This document shows positions 31,201 to 41,100 of a DNA stretch of 64,000 nucleotides, one piece after another; position 1 is the stretch's first letter, and every line of letters begins with the position of its first letter. The position numbers and the translations under genes are program-made. The notes below the pieces were generated by a model that saw only the letters and a program-made list of their open reading frames with translations, had not been told where the DNA came from and did not search any database. Origin of the DNA: Sanderia malayensis (taxonomy: Eukaryota > Cnidaria > Scyphozoa > Semaeostomeae > Pelagiidae); contig RQOL01000876.1 of the NCBI GenBank assembly GCA_013076295.1, forward strand, positions 1,922,001 to 1,986,000, read 5' to 3'.

Positions 31201-34055
31201 GCAGTGGTTCTACACCCATTTTGCCGTGTTCATTGGGAATGGCGAAATAGTCCATGCCACAGGAACTGATCAATTTAAGGGAGAAATCGTTAGAGAAGAC
31301 ATGGTTAAAGCTTTTTCAGGGGAAGACGTTAGAAAGAACAACCACATGGATGGAAACTTCACCCCTCGTCCATGGCAAGATGTGGTACGCACTGCAAGAG
31401 CGTATGTAGGCCAGGATTGGAATTACAACTTATTTGCCCACAATTGTGAGCATTTTGCATCAATGTGCCGCTATGGTAGGAAAATCAGCCTACAATCACT
31501 GGCTATTTCCGATGTCAAAGACGGTGATTTGACCTTTGCTGAATATCTGGGGTATTATTTCAAGTCGGTCAAGGAGAACCACTTCGCGTTTGTCAGCTGG
31601 GTCAGGAGAAAGGCAGTCACGTACTTTCCATATTTGTTTGGTCCTAGTACAGCAGAAGCTATCGGCTACTGAGAAATGAATAAGGATGAAGGGATTTTCA
31701 AAGGAGACAAGATAAAGAGCTTTGTTTTGCTTCCCTTATTGAGCTGCTAATTAAAGTTGAACTTGATTTTTTGGACGATGAAGTTGTAGTTATTCATGTT
31801 TAATTATTTACCTTTATTTGTTTACTTCAGTTCAATGTAGTTTATGGATCACGCACTATATAGTGTGTTTAATCCAAGTTGAATTATCCTACTGTAAACA
31901 CCTTTACTTCTTGATTTTGTCGAATTCTAAGATGAAAATTGAGGAAACGAAGTTGCCTTTTGTTGTCTGCATTCATCTATGCAGTGTTTTCCTCAAATAA
32001 GCGCCCAGGGGGGCTCACCAAATCAGTTCTAGTTTTGGTATACGAGGCGTGACTTTGAAGGGGGTTTTAACAGTGGTTCGTTTTGTCAAAATCAGTTAAT
32101 GACAATGAAAGGTTGAAGTAGAGAGGGTTTCTCTGGGACATAGGTGCTCATGTGAAATATAATGACGTCCCATGTCTTTGTTCCTGTTTTCCACTGGATC
32201 ATTTGATGTATGATGGCTGCTTCCCTTATTGAGAATAGAAATAGATAATGTTGCCCCTAACACTTGATTACACAAGTTATTTCCTTTCCATAGCAAGTAT
32301 CGTTGTCGCTCTTGTTATTAGTGTAATGGTTTTTGTTCTCATGCGCTAATTGACGATGCTACTGTTTTCCATTACAGGGTCGCTCAAACGAGGTAGCCAG
32401 AATTCAGACAAATACGATCGAGACCGGTCCTCAAGCCGAGGCTCCAATAGAAAACCCACGTATGGCTACGACGATAATGATGATGATGATGATGATGATG
32501 ATGATGTTGTAATAGGAAGCACTTCTAGTCTGAACAGCAATGATAGGTTCGAGCAGTCATATTTGAACAAGACGAGGTTCGAGTTAACCGGCGGCTCTGG
32601 AAGAGCCCCCGGCCAACACAGAATGCCAAGCATCGAAGAACGAATTGAGAGAAAGAGTAAAGGTGAGAATTTCTACACATTCACAAGATATTATCCCTGC
32701 TTAGGCTCGTAGAGAACTAAAATGGCCTTACTATTTTAAGGCTACTCACTTTTCCAGCGTCCTTTTCCCTTAGTTGCGTGCCTTGTTTAAAAGCTAATTA
32801 AGTGAAAATATTCCTCGAACCGTGATCAGTGTTTCTATATCATTTTGCATTTTTTATATATTTTTGATGCTGAAAAACAAACTGAAAAACAAACAATTTT
32901 AGCATTAGCATTCGAAAATCTTCCCCAATCTGACAGTTATAACTGATAGGTTATTATTTGTAAATTAGAATAAATAAGAAATTGATAAGAATCACGGTGA
33001 ATACAAAGAGTTCATTATATCAAGATTATGAATTTGTTTTAATGGAGGCATTGTTTTTCTGAGATTCGGGTGTATTTTGCTTTCAGGGAACGCCTCCATG
33101 AACAAGTTGCAGAGAAATTCGACATCTTGGGATACTAGCGGTAAGAGACAGTCAAACGTCAGCGATTTTTTGAGTGACAGCGAAGAAGATGACGCGGTTG
33201 TGACGTCATCTCACCGAAAGAAAAGTCAACAAGTGAACAAGAATAAGGACAGTGTGAAAAGAAATTCACTTGAAACGAGTATTTCCAAGATTAATAACAG
33301 CAAGATGAGAAGAAAAGGTTGGTTTAGAAGAACATAATCACTTTAGAAAGGGGTGCCGTAATTTTTTAGCTCCCTCTTATTTAAACCGGGGGGCCTAAGT
33401 GAGAATGAGAAATCTCTCCTTTGATTGAAAGCATTAGCCCTCTCCCTCCCCCCCAGAGGAGCTCAAACTATATTTTACGCTTATTTTTAATTATTTTTTT
33501 GTTTCAGAATCTGCCAAGTTAGCTGACAAGTGGGCAACAAGCGGAACACAAAGTATTTCAAAGGTATTTGCTTCTGTCTGCATTATTTACTTATTATTTA
33601 TTTATTGTATTATCATTGTTTATTTATTTGCATCTTCGCTTTTGTTGCACGTGGTTCCGGATGACTTGCCTTCCAAAATACAGTAAAATCCCCCTAACTC
33701 GAACATCCAAGGGACTGATGAACATGGTTCGAGTCCAATATCCGAATTTTCGAGGACTCCAATGTACCAGCAAAGCTTTCAAAGGGAATTGAAATCGGTC
33801 CAAATTATCCGAGATATCGCTGGCTCGATTTATCTAGATTTTACTGTATATCCAAATCTAACTATACCCAAAACTCTTTGTTTGCAGAAACAAGAGAAAA
33901 GTCTGATCTCCTCGAAGCTCTCCTCCTCTCCATGGAAACAAGTATCCAAGGGCGACGATGACGATGAAGATGATGATGACGAAGATGATCTAGTGGTCGC
34001 ACCAACACGGCCTAGGACTAAAAACAAGAAAGAACTTGAAGATGAGCTATACTGA
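16543..34055 (+). CDS. IQCE: IQCE-like ciliary IQ-motif protein, 26 coding exons
   Basis: Exons: 16543-16578, 16770-16815, 16955-17002, 17259-17345, 17707-17822, 18176-18227, 18480-18553, 18746-18823, 19565-19603, 19703-19753, 20183-20253, 20401-20473, 23457-23521, 23684-23751, 24346-24441, 24796-24851, 24965-25034, 25723-25870, 26248-26322, 26883-27054, 27899-28200, 28463-28557, 32378-32662, 33087-33317, 33508-33563, 33888-34055. All phases join, giving 885 residues. Residues about 129-450 form coiled coil, with IQCE-like segments such as AEEYYDEVVELKK and ARQIEELMNPS. IQ motifs lie near 491-504, 515-529 and 568-581 (QSAFRGHK in the last two). The C-terminus is Ser-rich with Asp/Glu runs and extends beyond the mammalian protein. 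Known mammalian IQCE binds EFCAB7 and tethers EVC-EVC2 at the cilium base for Hedgehog signalling. A splice acceptor lies 12 bases before the ATG. The protein could be a related IQ/coiled-coil family member, but the order of parts fits IQCE. Confidence 0.82.
17380..17600. mobile_element. Dispersed repeat related to 51101-51250 (GGGACAAA...TGGGACAC end)
   Basis: The segment carries GGGACAAATGTCCTGGGACA, then CCCCCAAAACAATGTTGTCTCTAG about 45 bases on. The same two blocks in the same order and spacing occur at 51113-51207 in Piezo intron 29. It is probably the end of a DNA transposon. Limits are approximate. It lies in IQCE intron 4. Confidence 0.5.
18828..19040. repeat. TATG tetranucleotide microsatellite
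   Basis: About 210 bp of (ATGT)n with a few interruptions in IQCE intron 8. It begins about five bases after the exon 8 donor. The long open frames through it in several phases are a by-product of the repeat. Confidence 0.95.
19120..19490. repeat. 16-bp minisatellite CCTCTTTCAACGTTCG with CATA microsatellite
   Basis: Many copies of a 16-bp unit (CCTCTTTCAACGTTCG and variants) at about 19120-19205 and 19350-19480. They are split by (CATA)n at 19208-19243 and about 100 bp of other sequence. It lies in IQCE intron 8. Confidence 0.85.
19981..20124. mobile_element. MITE family B (copy 1), CAGTAAAA ends, TA flanks
   Basis: A 144-bp element in IQCE intron 10. It starts CAGTAAAATCGCATATATGAACC and ends GGTTCTTATATGCGGGTTTTTACTG, with TA on both sides (19979-19980 and 20125-20126). 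The interior contains CAATAGGCTATTGTTTCCTGCATTG-like palindromic sequence. Inverted-orientation relatives lie at about 23961-24138 and 36653-36794. Confidence 0.85.
20474..23122. repeat. 2.65-kb minisatellite, 18-bp unit, about 147 copies
   Basis: Tandem units of AATGCTATTGCCAGTATC and variants fill most of IQCE intron 12. The left part mixes TTGTC, TTGCC and GCCGG variants in local higher-order patterns; the right part adds a GTAAC variant. Because 18 is divisible by three and the unit lacks stops in several frames, open frames of over 900 codons exist on both strands, but these are not genes. The array begins exactly at the exon 12 donor: the GT of the splice site is the start of the first unit. 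Confidence 0.95.
23961..24138. mobile_element. MITE family B (copy 2)
   Basis: It carries the family interior CTCAAAACAATGGAGGAAAC and GGCTATTGTGTTTGAACAAT, with ends CTGCATATCAGAACC and GGTTACTGTA, so it is inverted relative to the 19981 copy. The left terminus is eroded. It lies in IQCE intron 14. Confidence 0.65.
25291..25625. repeat. Tandem triplication, about 113-bp unit
   Basis: Three copies beginning ATGAGAGAAG at 25291, 25408 and 25521 (steps 117 and 113). Each has CTCTCGAAAC, CACTCATAAAC and ACAATCAATGAACAAACAAA. Copies 2 and 3 are nearly identical. A diverged reverse-strand piece of the same unit (GTTTATGAGTGTGACGTTTC) lies at about 37083-37102 in Piezo intron 4, so the unit derives from a dispersed repeat. 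It lies in IQCE intron 17. Confidence 0.8.
26518..26686 (+). mobile_element. tRNA-derived SINE
   Basis: The 5' part looks like a tRNA gene, with A-box TAGCCTAGTGG (26525-26535) and B-box-like GGTTTGATCC (26571-26580) at suitable spacing. A non-tRNA body follows, and it ends in a short (ACTT)n tail near 26670-26685. This A-box, B-box, body and simple-repeat-tail order is that of tRNA SINEs, which are transcribed by RNA polymerase III and move by LINE machinery. It lies in IQCE intron 19. Confidence 0.75.
26686..26862. repeat. Tandem duplication of about 83 bp next to the exon 20 acceptor
   Basis: Two near-identical copies containing AAGATATAGTTAGAA and GTAGGGTGCTGAGTCCCTCT lie back to back. 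The second runs up to the pyrimidine tract of IQCE exon 20 (starts 26883). Confidence 0.8.
27066..27770. repeat. 20-bp minisatellite (TTCTTATACATCCTCNNATG), 80-bp higher-order unit
   Basis: About 35 units with a 20-bp period (TATACATCCT at 27141, 27161, 27201 and so on). From about 27131 to 27370 a four-unit 80-bp block is repeated three times nearly unchanged. The array begins about 12 bases after the exon 20 donor and fills most of IQCE intron 20. Long open frames through it are repeat artefacts. Confidence 0.92.
28787..29406. mobile_element. TIR element with TTTGTTGGGGAGATGAA ends
   Basis: Inverted ends of about 20 bases (ATATTTGTTGGGGAGATGAA and its reverse complement) bracket 620 bp in IQCE intron 22. 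No clean target duplication or coding sequence was seen. It is a non-autonomous DNA element of unassigned superfamily. Confidence 0.65.
29549..30678 (-). mobile_element. Decayed pogo/Tigger-like DNA transposon with transposase remnant
   Basis: The inverted ends CATTAAAACCGAAAACTTTC and reverse complement are flanked by TA on both sides (29547-29548 and 30679-30680). Subterminal regions repeat TTTCGGAC at least six times at the left and four at the right. On the minus strand, about 30300 down to 30010, frames with stops and shifts encode LPREQRAMVIFDVFREQTAD, then a piece with FQPLEPTVNGPPKDF. These resemble the DDE catalytic region of pogo/jerky-type transposases (the aspartate in a [VI][IFM]D[VN] context, later a Q-P-L-[DE] block). 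The frame is broken, so the copy is dead. It lies in IQCE intron 22, just upstream of the nested LRAT gene. Confidence 0.7.
31010..31672 (+). CDS. LRAT-domain (H-rev107/PLAAT-like) protein, intronless, nested in IQCE
   Basis: A single-exon ORF of 220 residues. The ATG at 31010 gives MGSSSSKSS, a good N-myristoylation signal (Gly2, Ser6, Lys7); the upstream in-frame TTG is ignored. The LRAT/NlpC-P60 domain covers about residues 44-160. It has HLRPGDLV, then THFAVFIGNGEIVHATG with the two histidines, and later NCEHF with the catalytic cysteine, giving the full Cys-His-His set. Known relatives are phospholipase A/acyltransferases acting on membrane phospholipids, or retinol acyltransferase. No C-terminal transmembrane helix is evident, so membrane attachment by myristate is inferred. 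The gene lies on the same strand as its host, in IQCE intron 22 (28558-32377). Lack of introns suggests retroposition or simple nesting. Confidence 0.85.
   Translation: MGSSSSKSSASDQEDNRSTALVLYDRRAAQQAARHDTSDFTAPQDLVHHLRPGDLVQKKGTMILQWFYTHFAVFIGNGEIVHATGTDQFKGEIVREDMVKAFSGEDVRKNNHMDGNFTPRPWQDVVRTARAYVGQDWNYNLFAHNCEHFASMCRYGRKISLQSLAISDVKDGDLTFAEYLGYYFKSVKENHFAFVSWVRRKAVTYFPYLFGPSTAEAIGY
33681..33846. mobile_element. MITE, CAGTAAAATCCCCCTAACTCGAAC ends, TA flanks
   Basis: A 166-bp element in IQCE intron 25, from CAGTAAAATCCCCCTAACTC to ATCTAGATTTTACTG, with TA outside both ends. It is a Tigger/pogo-type MITE. It shares its end and TTCGAG/TCGAAC interior motifs with the element at 52619-52769. 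Confidence 0.8.
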
Positions 34056-35118
34056 TAGTTAATGACACGATTAATGCTAAATGAGTACGTGCATGCAAAT
34101 GTGTTAAATAAGCTTGTACCACTGTGGCTACAAAGGTACTTAGGAGGACATTGCTATGTATGACTATTCTTGGATTTTAAATCGTGTTTTAAAAGAGAGG
34201 ATGGGTTTTTAGTATAAGGAATTTCCCCGTATAAAGAATTGAACAATTGGCTATTTCAACCTCGGTGTAATTTGGCTTCGGTTAGATCCAGAGCGAAATG
34301 TTTTAGGATTTTAGTTTTTGAGACTGTTTTGTGAAGATTATACATTTGTTATTATATTGGGAAAACACTTGTTGAACTTTATTCTACTTTTGATATTTTC
34401 AAAGATATTAATATCAATGTACATAGAATATTTATGCAATTTAATTTATAAATTATCAATTTAGACATCAGAACCGGCTTTTGAATTCTTGTCCACTCTT
34501 GTCTTGTCTTGTCCACATTCTTGTCCACCAGCCTACTTTTTCAATAATTTATTAGTTGTTCTCTAAGCTTGCTTTTTATGATTATAATTTCATTATTTTT
34601 TGTTTCTTAATAATTACTTTTGTCAGAACCGCTGACATGTTGGTACTCGCATGCGCAATGATGATTGTTATGATATAATCGAAAAATTTGCTTATGCATG
34701 CCTAGGCCCGCGATTTATCATTCATTACTTGGAATATTTGCATAAAACGCCTCGAATTTCAAGAAACTCACAACTGCACTGCAAGAATATCCTCGTTGAA
34801 AGATTAATTATTTGTTCAGTTTTTCAAAGCATAGCTGGCTGGATATAATTGTCGTATTTTCTCCTGATACTTCACCTGTTTTGTTTGTTTTTGTTTAACT
34901 GCAGGGCCTATTTCAGCATCACGTTTCTGAAGTAATTATCAATTAAGACGCGATTAAGACAGCACGTAAAGTCGGAAAAACTCACTGTAGAGTTCATTAT
35001 TTGAATAATGATTGAATGGACTACTCAAGTTGATGTTGGGTAAAATGCGTCCTTAAAAAATGAATACAATGTGAGAACAAAACGGAAATTTTATTGCGTA
35101 TACCTTGCAGACAAAAAG
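34056..35118. other. IQCE-Piezo intergenic region
   Basis: It holds the IQCE 3' UTR and the Piezo promoter, both unresolved. No clear AATAAA lies close to the IQCE stop. A pyrimidine tract and acceptor (CCTTGCAG, ending at 35110) lie only eight bases before the Piezo ATG, so the 5' UTR is either cis-spliced from further upstream or a spliced-leader site. Confidence 0.5.
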
Positions 35119-38100
35119 ATGGGTGCAGACGCCGTAAGAGCCGTGTTATATCGATTTGCTCTGCCCACAACATTACTTGCTGGTAGGTTTTCTTAAAGAG
35201 GCTTATTAATTTTAACTGCTTTGCTAAAGCAGGCAATTTCCCCGTAAAACTTCCAACTCAACTTTTGTTATCAGTGTTCAAACATGTGGCTATTGCAGAA
35301 GTTTCTATCAAATCAAGTTTGTCTTACAACCGAAACATTTTTACGAGCTGGTTCTTTAACCACAGTACTAATACGCTATTTAAATTTTTAACACAAAGAA
35401 ATCCTGTTTAGGTAATTACCTTGCTGTTTTTAGATTACTATCAGGCAAATTACTTTGTTTGATGTGAAAAGTTAATCACCTACATCACAAACCAATTACT
35501 TGTATTACTAATTATTTTTTCAGTTAATTAAGTCATTTGATCGCACGCTTCAAAATTAATTGCGGAAACATTTGTCAGAAACAATAAAACCTAATGTCGT
35601 GATTATAAAAACAAAGAGGACAACAGACACAAACATTCTATTTTGTATTTCCTAACTGTGATTTCCTTATTTTTTAGCATGCATTGTGAGATACAATGGC
35701 CTGTCGTTCATTTATCTGCTCTGCCTTCTTGTTGTACCACTGTTGCCAAGTCCTTCACGAAGATCAGGTAGGCACTAACAAAAACAGACCAGAGTATAAT
35801 TTTTCTTCATTTTTAAACAATATTATTCTACATGGTAAAATCTTAACAAGTTGAACACCCAATGAAATTGTTAATCTATTTTCAATTCAACTTATTCAAG
35901 TTATCAAGGATCTAACAACTGCAAGGATATTTACAAATGTAAATTTGAAATTGGAAGACAGAAAAATGTTAAATGCACTAATAAATTATAGGTTCAGCTG
36001 TATAGCAAAACCTCATATTAGCTCAGAACACACTAATTATTAACTTTATAAAACATGTTCTACACATTTTTTATTTTATAAGAAACCTAGCTCAAGCCCT
36101 ACTAGTAAGAGTTCCTTAAATTTGTTTTCTATTGTTAAGGAAAACAATAGAACAAAAGAATCAATTGTAATTTAGCACAAATTCTACTAGTAAGTTTCTT
36201 ATAAAGTTGTTTCTCATAAAAAGACGTGCATTGTAATAATGTTTTACTTTTCCTTCTAGCTTGTGCCATTAAACTTCAGCAAGCCATCCTTGGCTTATCT
36301 GTCATTGCGATGACAACACACATTGCATTCCAAATTGCAATCATCGCAAAGGTGCCATATGGACACATAGTAGAGCCATGTAAGTTGATCACTCAGTTTT
36401 GACTTCTCACTCTACCATAAAATGATGCTGAATGCATTGTAATGTGTGAATCATGTTCTGATTTCATCTCTCTCTCACAAAATGTTTGTGTATAATGCTT
36501 TCTCATTTAAATACATTTGCTAGAATGCCATGGATTGAGGGGTAAGGATTTAAACATGGTATTTGCTTCTCTTTAGGTTCTTTCAACGGCAGACTAGCAA
36601 GGCAATTTGGCTTCAATAAGTGAGTATTAACATGAACATCAGGATTTTGATACAGCAAGATATTGCATATAAGAGCCAATGGATTAAGAACCTCTAAGAA
36701 CGTGTTTCTGGTCAAAACAATAGAACAAACAATAGGCTATTGTGTTTGAACAATAGGTTGGATGCAAAATTGGCATATTCTTATATTGTCACTCTACAAG
36801 AAATCCTCTACCATTCGTAATTGTACTGCAATTCCTCGTATAGTCAGCTAATCCTCTTGTTTCTTATTCAGTGTACAATTTACCATTGGTCCTATTACGT
36901 TATAGTAGGACCTTTGTTAATTGTCTCCGTTCAAAACTTGTTGCATAGATTGGGATTTTGCTGCTATGGGTTGCAATTTCAGAAAGAAACGAAGCCCGAA
37001 GTTTTCTAATAATTTCACTGCAAGTTTCTCCGCTAAATTTAACGATAAACATGAAAAAATCGTGTGATGAACAGAACAGGAATGTTTATGAGTGTGACGT
37101 TTCTAGAAATACCTCCCTGATTATACGATATTTTGTTTATCCGCAGGTTTGAGCTATCCGACTCGCTCAACATCGTGCGACTCCTCGCTCCTGACGTCAT
37201 CGTGTTTATCGTGTCACTCGTGTGCGTGCTCGGCTCGCGAAAGGTCAAAGTCCATCACCCCACGACCCACTCCCGACATCACCACCACGCCCTGTCCGAC
37301 ACATCTGCAGTGGAAGAGATACTTCCTCTATTCGTCGCATTGATGTTGCTACTCGGTGGTATCATCCAGCCAAACGTCATCTCAGCAATCTACTTTTTGG
37401 TCTTTCTTTTTCTCGGCACATTCTGGGCCTGGCATTATGCCGTGCGATTCAAAAGGAACAAGGCATTCTTCTGTCTGAAAATCGGCCTAACCCTCTACTC
37501 AGCACTGCACGTCATTTTATTGTATTTGTACCAGCTGGAGTTCTTTCAAACAGTTCTGCCTCCTTCGAGTTTGTATGCCAGGTTAGTCACACATTGTATC
37601 TTGTATGTCGTGTGCTCTGTGTCTGATATTATATTTCGTATGTCGCGTGCTGTATGTCGTATGTCGTGTGCTCTGTGTCTTCGTATTAAATGTCCCTTTT
37701 TGTATGCTTTGTGTCTCATATTATATGTCGTATGTCGTGCGTTGTATGTCGTGAGTCGTATGCTCTGTGTTTCGTGGAATGTCACTTGTTGTATGTCGTA
37801 TGCTCCGTGTCTCACATTATATGTTGTGTGTAGTATGTCGTATGCCGTATGTCGTATGCTCTGTGTCCTCGTATTGTATGCTGCATGTCGTATGCTATAT
37901 GTGGTATATCTTTTGCTCTATAACACTAGGTGCATTTACTACCAAGCAATTCAATGCAAAGAACTAAGCAACCAGATGCTTAGTTTTTTCATTCTCAAGT
38001 CGTGTTTATAAATGGTCTTACTTTTAAGGATTGTGTTCTTATTATTGTAAACTGTTGAGCAAGCAGTTTAATTCATGCAGAAACAAATAGTGAGTAAGCC

Positions 38101-41100
38101 AAGTATTATTATTATTATTATCACTATTGACGTAGTTGTTCTTTGTAGACTGTTTGGATTGCCGGACATAGTGAACACGTGGTGCGAGCGTGGTAATGAG
38201 CTTCGCATAAATAACAAATTGGATTGGCCGTTCTATGTTTACCCTGTGGTCATTTTTCTCGTCTACTGGATACTGGCCACTGAGGTTCGATACAAGTACA
38301 GTCGGGTAAGCTTGTTGATTTTAGATGGTTTGTTTATAATGTGGAATGGGGGAATGTTAGATCATTGGAATTCTGTAGGTGTCTTGATGCAATTATGGTC
38401 CAAGTCTATGAGGATATGTACTTGGTAATACACATGCATTTTGCTTGAAGCATATGAGATGGATTGTAATGTTTCTGTATCAAATAGTTCTCTTAACTCC
38501 AGGGTTCCAGGATTCTATGGGTTCGCATTCCAACTTTCCACAATCCGTGTTTAAGTCATAATCAATGATTGACCCGTTTGTGGACATACAGCATTGATCT
38601 CTGAGTTTTTTCACGTACCCCCTGAAAGGGATAATTTGTCCATTAACAATCAAGACAAGCTCTCTGATTTTTCAGGAGGCCAAGTTCTACAAGTACTTGA
38701 TTCATACACGTAATTGGCAATCTTTTCTCTTTTTTTAGAAATATCAGCAGTCTAGAATGGCGCAGTCTGCGTTTCAGTGGTGGAATCCTCTATCGTGGCA
38801 GGAAACACAAAATGAAAGAGAGGTACCGTATTTCCTCGATTAAACGCCCCCCTCGATTAAGAGCCCCCTCGAATAAACGCCCCCTCATGTTACCAACTTT
38901 TGAAATAAACGCCCCCTTCAATTAAACGCCCCACACAACAATTTGTATTTGTTTTAAGTTGGTGTAGTGTATTGTTGCCCAATAAAGGCAAGGCACAACT
39001 AAAGCATTTTCTCTTCTTCTGGACCCAATGACAGAGGCTGTGATCTTGTACTTTCTAATAAACGCCCCCCTCGAATAATGGCCCCCCTCGATTAGGCGCC
39101 CCCCAAAAAGTTCCGAGATTAATAAACAGTTTCAATGTTTCAATGTCGTAGTGCTTCAAATAAGCGTCCTTTTCTTTTAAACGCCCTCTTTAATAACCCC
39201 GAAAAGCAGAGTGAAACTCTTTCTTCAATTACTTCATGATCATGGTGTATTCTTCCATCACATATCTCTTTCTCCCTTCTTTAGCACCTGCTAGCGATAG
39301 AAAGCCGCAGATACGACTACAGAACATTTCCAGGCTCTCCGAACATTCAGCCAGAGTTGCCTGCATTGCAAAGTCAGCAGGCTGCAGGACCAATGAACGT
39401 GCAGGGAACTTTCAGTAGCATTCTTATGTTCCTTATGAGGCAGAATTACATAGCCGCTCTCATTGTTATGATGGTAAGTTGACGTCATGATATTTCCATT
39501 GTTCAAGCTATCCGCGCAAATTGCTTCGAGCTATCCGAGTCTCGAGTCCGTTCCAAGCTTTGCTATATACTCATTCTTGATTGTGATATTACACAGGCTT
39601 GGAGTATCACTTACCATTCGTGGCTGACGTTTGTGCTGCTACTTTGGGCCTGTCTGATATGGATCACGCCGTTCGCAAGATGGTTCTGCATGGTATCTTC
39701 GCCTTACCTTGTTGTCTACGCTGTGTGTTTGCTGATCATACAGTACGTCTATGGCATGGATGTTACCGATACCGAACTGCCGGTGAAACACGGGAAATTG
39801 GATTATTCGGAACTGGGCTTGAAGAGGTTCAACTACCCGTGTTTGCATCTTGGAGCTCAGGTAACTAGAGATACAGAGATATGGCATTAGAATATGCATT
39901 GAGATTGATCTGCCCTTTTATGAGAGCTGCTTGTTGTGAAACTTCTCCCGTTCATGACATAAAGCATTTATATCATTATTAACACTGTTTAATAATAATA
40001 ATAATAAAGACATTTCTATTGCGCCGTATATCCTCAGGGCTCATAGGCGCATGTGCAATTAACATGTTTAAGCAAACTGAAACATAGTCAAAGTGTATTA
40101 ACCAACCTAATTTACCTATAAAGAGCTCTCTTAGTATATTGCAGTAGGCATCGGTCCCTTATAGCTGCTTGTAACTATGAATCAATGTCGGCTTAACGAT
40201 GTTTCGATCAAAGAGCTTTTCGTTTTGTTCGCAGACACTTTTCACTTGGATATTCTGGATAACCCTGCGCCAGCACGTTCGTGAAAAGAAGCTGCGCAGG
40301 CGCCAAGATGCAGAATCGGGCGAGATGATGCTCACCACATTGGCTAGGCCCATTGTCAAAGCTTTTAAGAAGCGAGGTTTGTAGCTACCCCTGGAACGCT
40401 TACAGTTTGGCTTTAGTGCAATTAATATGTCTCGAGCATTGAAGCATATGAGAACATGGTGCGAGCTGCATGTATAATTCTTGTAGTAATGTATTGTTAA
40501 AGAATTAAATTTAATAAGTGTTCTTCTGTCGCGTTTAGGGGTTACAGCGGAGAAAAAATACAAAGGAGGTAAGCGAATACTTAATAGTCCTGTTCATTTG
40601 CTTTGTTGCACTGTATTTGATTTTGACTTGTGCTACTGGAGAGGAGCTTTTGGTTCCTTCCAAACTACGATCTTTCAAGAATCCACTATATCATTCTATT
40701 AACTTGGTGTATTAACTAAAACCCGTGGAGTGGAACCTCCATGCAATGGACACCTCTAAAGGTTTTTGCCCCAAAGTTTCCTAAATACTGTCATCTCTTT
40801 GTAAAATCAACCTCCACAAAACGGAAACCTTTTTCAATAGATAAAAACATTCATTGGCGTGTTATTGGCTCCACTGTATAGCAAATAATAATGTCATCAT
40901 TCTAACCTCGTTTTCAGTTGAATCGGATATCGAAGACATAGATGCCGGGCCTCCTTCTGATGATGCGAAAGAGTTCATGCAGTGGATCCGAAGCACCCTT
41001 GCGAAATATTGGATTCTCGTTTGTTGTTCGGCTTTCTTACTTGTTGCGCTTCAGAAGGACGTGTCTTTGTATCAAATATTCTACATGGTTATCTTCCTAT

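Noticed and set aside
33830..34027. Minus-strand Ser-rich ORF
   Set aside because: It is the reverse strand of the Asp/Glu codon run in the last IQCE exon.
37582..38011. Piezo exon 5 ORF extended by about 140 codons
   Set aside because: A consensus donor at 37582 and matching phase with exon 6 (38149) show that the extension is intronic repeat.
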